This document shows positions 59,624-64,000 of a stretch of 64,000 bases of DNA, in pieces. Numbering within the stretch: the first letter of the stretch is position 1; each line of letters starts with the position of its first letter. The translations under genes were made by a program, and so were the position numbers. The stretch is from Opeltia flavorubescens (lineage: Eukaryota > Ascomycota > Lecanoromycetes > Teloschistales > Teloschistaceae). The notes under the pieces are model-generated. The model worked only from the letters and a program-made list of their open reading frames with translations. It made no database searches and was not told where the DNA came from. The stretch is taken from assembly GCA_000442125.1 (NCBI GenBank), contig KE546980.1:1364001-1428000 (forward strand), written 5' to 3'.

Positions 59624-62600
59624 CTGGAGATTGTGGAACCTGGAATCTTGACGATAAGGAGAAAAAGACACCGAGGTAGTATGAGACAAGGCTAAAACCA
59701 GGAATTTCGGTGCTACTTAGGTAATGAGTCTCATGGCTGTCATGGTGCACCCACAACACAGGTCAAGCTTAGGCTCTGACGTAAGCCATGTTCTGCGCAT
59801 TTCTTCTACATGCTGCATCATGCCGCGCAGGCCTATCATTGACTCAGGAGCGATTCCAGTGGGCAGTATGTGCATTATTCGAATCGACGCCATGCAGCCC
59901 ACCTATCGGCCGAGGACAGGTAAGCCTTCTCACCGATCTCAGTCCATAGGTCCCCAGCACGAAAACACATTCGACAAGCAGGCAACTGTCGCCATGCAAA
60001 TCGTGTAGCGGAGATGTTTTGACGTCGTATCGTTTTCGATTACCGTGCGCCATTCCATGCACATGGCACTTTAAGAATCGAGATCGACAACTAGCATATC
60101 CCGATGTGAAATGGCGGTGAAATGATCGATGCATCCTGTGCGCATTTTCAGGCCATTCATTGAGGTCCATCTGCTACCCTACATCACTTGGGTAAGATCT
60201 CCCGCACCGACTACCTCCGCCCCCTCCATATCTACCTCGTTTTTTCTTCGCCTCATATGCCTTCCCTTTAATCAGCGTCATGCTTGACGCTGCTTCATGC
60301 GCGGCCTGGCCTGCATTGCTTATGCCAAGCTATTTTTTGTGCCGATTTATATGCGCTTGAATAACCTTTTGCACTTTTGAGATGGAACTGCGAAAATAAA
60401 ATCGTTCCATCGGCGACATCAAAAAAAGTCTGGATATAGTGGAATCGAGGGGTTTCAAGGATTGAAGTTATACCCAAGGGATTGTGTCGACATCTATATA
60501 GTAGACGATAAGCTAAGAGAAGTGCTCTGGACCATCCTTTTGTTGCGCCCCATGAAGTGTTTCTACATTTCAAAAAATTTTGCAAGGGCGAAATCTATGA
60601 TTATCGTTAGAGCTTTTTGGTCGAAAATTGTATAGCTAATTTTGAATGTATTGTATAACATATAAACTTATTGAGGCAATTGACCACTCTACACATCTAT
60701 CACCGATTATGTTAACGCCCCCAAGCGATCAAATTTTCAAAAAACTCTTTTGGCTTCATATGGCTTTTCACTTCTTGGATATGGTTTTGCATTTCTTTAT
60801 GACATGGATGATTTTTTTGCGTAGGTGCAAATAGTCGTTGAACGATGTAGAGATGCACATCCTATCTAGCCCAATGATTCTTTACCTATTACTTTTGCCT
60901 ATCTGGGATATCGAGATCAGATCCGATAGGTCTGGATCCAAAGCTGGACTCATCGCAGAGACAATGTTATATTTTTGCATCTACGATATTGCAGCTGCCG
61001 GATGTCCGGGACTTGATGCTTTCTCCGAAGGCCTCGATTTCAGTAGTTCTCCAGCCGCTTGTATGATGAATGTGTTGCGAGTAATTCTATTGGCCGGTAG
61101 AGTTTGCACTTTCAAACAGGGGAACGGTTGAACTAGTCAGACTTATAGTTACTGTACGCTCCTAACTTTAGACTAGACTCTCCTAAGTGTTCGCGTGTGA
61201 TAAGAATACGCTGCCATTGAGATATATTTCTTATACCCACACCGGGCAGAAGGTTTAGATGCACCCGTGTTCAATCAAGCCTATTGTAGCAATTGAGGCA
61301 TCATCGGTTACGTGGACAGTTCGTACTGAGTCGTCATGCTGAGCCCGATATCGTTAAAGGCATGTTAGAAATTCTACGTATTGCTGGTGAAAAGGCCGAT
61401 GTGGCATGGTTCACCGTCCTTCTTCTGTAAAGAATATTCGTGAAGGTCTCGAGTAGATCCCAGGCCATCGAATCTTAAGAAAAGCCTCTTCTGTATCCCA
61501 GATTACTATATGGATTCTGATGATACTCATTGAGATTGGCCGGCTGACGTCGCTGTCTTGCTACCCGGGGTAGAAAAGACGACGGAGGAGGATACGGCCT
61601 TGTCGTAAAACGCCTTTGACAAAACCATGGTTTCCATTTCACCGACTCTCGTTTTCTATATCATCTGGCTCATATCGGAGTCTACAATTCAATCTGGAAT
61701 TCAACAATCGCAAGTCTTCACCGTATCCAGCTTGCACGGATAGCTGCATATCGCGCAAGCACTCCCCAGACCAATCGCTAATCGCTGATCCTAGCGCTGG
61801 AGACTCTTACCATCGCGGTAATCCCTATGTGGTCCTCTAGGCGAGTGCGTCTGGACGTTGAAGTAGATGTACTACCTTCGGAATTTGAAATTGCAAATAT
61901 AATTTATTATCAAGCCGTATAGTAAAGTGACTTAATAATCTTACGCTATTAGAATTAGAGGAATGGGTTACAAGAACAGGGCAATAATGAAAGGACGGTC
62001 TTTTCTTCCTGCTTTTCGTTTTTCTCGATTCTATAACACTGATTTTACAATAGACAAGATTTATTTGATAATGCTTAAATTTGATAATCTCGAAAGGTTC
62101 CTTAAGATCTTGAAACACTTTTTTAGTCGTGAAATATTTCTTAACTCTATTTAAGAGCGCTCTGGTAGTCGCTAGATTTTTTAGTGTCGTCTTCCCAAGC
62201 CGGTACACCTACAGTCGCTAATTGCACCAATCTCCATGCCGAGAAATTCAAATTAAGGAAATCTTATGGTAGCCTCGGTAAGCGCGATATAACAGCGGAC
62301 CTTCTATACACAGATGCCAAATTCAAGGGAATCTGTGGTGATGTTAGGGGTTCGTTGTGTATGTGCACTAGGTACCTTGTTCTCTTCCTCCAATGCGAGC
62401 GATACCTTTATTAGTCCTATAATAATTAGCAAGGAGATCAAGCAACCCTAAGATCCATTCATCCAAGACAAGAATTCAGTATATCGAAGTCTCGTTTCTC
62501 TAGGAGTGAAAGATACAAACCCTTCTACTCAAAATTGAATTGATACATTGTTGAAGATATTCTTTGCCGAGGAAGAGATGAAGAGCTTTATTAGGATAAT

Positions 62601-62764
62601 CTGGCTGGTGCCCGTGATCAATCAACCCTATACCAGATATTGTCAATAGCTGTTAACGATAGACAATACCACACTCTAGCTGAGTGTCCAATAGAATAGA
62701 AGGTTCATTAATTAATTTATATCTTATGTTCGTTGAAATTAAATCGGAACGATAGTCGATTTGA
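59624..62764. other. Gene-poor, partly AT-rich region
   Basis: No supportable gene. From about 60600 to 62750 the DNA is AT-rich. Minus-strand frame 61837-62208 (123 codons, Lys-rich) has no recognised motif and may be repeat debris. Confidence 0.4.
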
Positions 62765-64000
62765 TTACATTTCATCCCGCGGTCGCTTTCGACTTTCCTT
62801 TGGTATAATTATTCCACGGTCGTGGCTAGTGCGTGCGTCTATAAGACCCTGTAATGCATCCGATACTCGAGTTCGGTCTTCTCCGTCCCATACAGTCATT
62901 GCTGCTATCAACTCTAGAGCGACTCGAGTATCGATATCTTGCGTGGATTGGCTGACTCTCGAGAGCTGTTTCTCGAATGCCGTATAAGCTTTCGCTATTA
63001 CGGTCGCGACTGGATAGCCTCTCTGTGGCGTTCCGCCGTAATTGGCCCAGTTGAAATGGTGGCCGGTGAACAGAGCGTATATGACCAGTCCCAGGGCCTA
63101 TGTGTCTACACTTTTGTCGTAAGGTAGGGGTTGCGGCCCCTGCCCTTTCAAAGATTTTAGTGCTATGATTTCTGGGGCTAGAAATGGTAAGGTCCCTTTC
63201 ATATGGTCTGTGGACGTTGAATCTGTAGTCGCTGCATCGAGGTCAATGATAATGCCTCTAGGCTTGCTGAAAGATGTTATAGCTAAATTGCCGGGACTAA
63301 TATCTCTGTGCATTATGCCCTTCTGGTCGTGTAAGTAGGACATCCCGTTCAAGTAGTCGGCAAAAAGAGCTGTCTTTGCATGAACATCGGGCTTATAGCT
63401 GGTTATCACATCTGCTAGATTTGACGATGTAAGTGGCGTGTATATACAGCAGGCATCTGGAACCTTGGTATCAAAATTGCTTATACATTCTAGCAATTGA
63501 AGGATGTTGTTCTTGGCAATCATCAGCCGATTCCTTGCAATTAAGGTNGATCCAGACATACGTGTTGTCCGATGTATTCCATGAGCTTCACATGTGAGCG
63601 TATTTCAAGCTCTTTCGGGTTCTTGAAAATTTTGAATGCTACAGTGTCTCCACTCTTGTTCCAACCAGCACTTATCTTTCCAAAAGTCCCTTGATTGAAC
63701 GCTCTTGGCGAACAGTAGTACTCACCCAGCGCTGTAGCAACACCGACTGAACCGGGGGAGATATATTGATTGATAGACCAGGAGGAGTCGTGATGATTCC
63801 TCATATATTGTGTGACTGTCGGCTTGAAACCTTCAGAATAGAAGTAGTCTGTATACTCGAAAGTGTACGCGCCGTCACCAATGAAAATTATCTCTCCAGG
63901 CTCGAGTAGAAGAGTCTCTGGATACCTGAAGGCTTTGGGGCCTTTACTACCAATTTTGACGGTATGTCGCGCTTGTAGAAGGATTCGACAGGATTCCGGA
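62765..64000 (-). CDS. Protein kinase gene with FHA-like N-region, one in-frame stop, 5' end off window
   Basis: The frame enters from the right edge. HTVKIGSKGPKAF and LEPGEIIFIGDGAYTFEY (63990-63860) look like an FHA-like fold. The kinase domain follows: glycine loop QGTFGKISAG, VAIK-like DTVAFKIFK, HRDISPGNL, DLD in place of DFG, and LPFLAPE. An intron at 63566-63517 (GTATGT to CCAAG, containing N 63548) joins IGQH to NNILQL. TAG at 63100-63098 replaces the Trp expected in DxWxLG (SVDT*ALGLVIYAL); the frame is otherwise open to TAA at 62767-62765, ending RPRDEM. A recent nonsense mutation or a base error both fit. The substrate is unknown. Confidence 0.7.

Noticed and set aside
61837-62208. 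123-codon Lys-rich minus-strand frame as a gene or transposon protein
   Set aside because: No catalytic or DNA-binding motif visible and it sits in AT-rich DNA.
1-64000. CRISPR arrays, bacterial operons or phage features
   Set aside because: The window is eukaryotic, with spliceosomal introns throughout; no regularly spaced repeats were seen.

Overview
The window reads as nuclear DNA of a filamentous ascomycete (Pezizomycotina; Leotiomycetes/Helotiales is my best guess). Genes have short 45-100 bp introns with GT(A/G)NGN donors and sit on both strands without operon-like packing. The families are typical of that group: a HET-domain protein, NLR-like N-domain/ankyrin proteins, PTH11/rhodopsin-like 7TM proteins, a P450, a sugar porter, a galactose oxidase and small secreted proteins. 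The taxonomic call is inference. I re-joined exons by hand; every spliced model below closes in frame. Six bases are N (3716, 38515, 38651, 52396, 55136, 63548).

Layout. 0.7-6.9 kb: a DUF7703-like membrane protein, a secreted DOMON-cytochrome b561 protein and a 10-cysteine small secreted protein. 6.9-13.3 kb: gene-poor, with a decayed Tc1/mariner-type transposase. 13.3-17.3 kb: an NLR-like N-domain + ankyrin protein and a small soluble protein with a clear promoter. 17.3-22.6 kb: gene-poor, holding a rhodopsin-like 7TM gene whose two halves lie on opposite strands. 22.6-27.8 kb: two secreted proteins of unknown role and a long disordered protein. 28.7-35.8 kb: a HET-domain gene, a nine-exon sugar porter and a second N-domain + ankyrin gene. 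37.3-47.4 kb: a cytochrome b5-fused sphingolipid delta-8 desaturase, an MHYT hybrid histidine kinase and a galactose oxidase with three discoidin-like modules. 49.6-56.5 kb: a secreted protein, a tiny membrane protein, a ruined P450 and an intact P450 tail to tail. 58.4-59.6 kb: an intact 7TM receptor-like gene. 62.8-64.0 kb: a kinase gene running off the right edge and carrying one in-frame stop.

Themes. There is no evident biosynthetic cluster. The genes fall into sensing and signalling (hybrid kinase, 7TM proteins, kinase), self/non-self recognition (HET protein, two ankyrin NLR-like proteins without a nucleotide-binding domain) and extracellular redox or plant-facing secretion (DOMON-b561, copper-radical oxidase, small secreted proteins). 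The most unusual observations are the head-to-tail broken and inverted 7TM relic, a likely GC-AG intron that restores an ankyrin repeat, an unresolved base exactly in a P450 splice donor, and alternating C-rich and G-rich blocks inside several genes.
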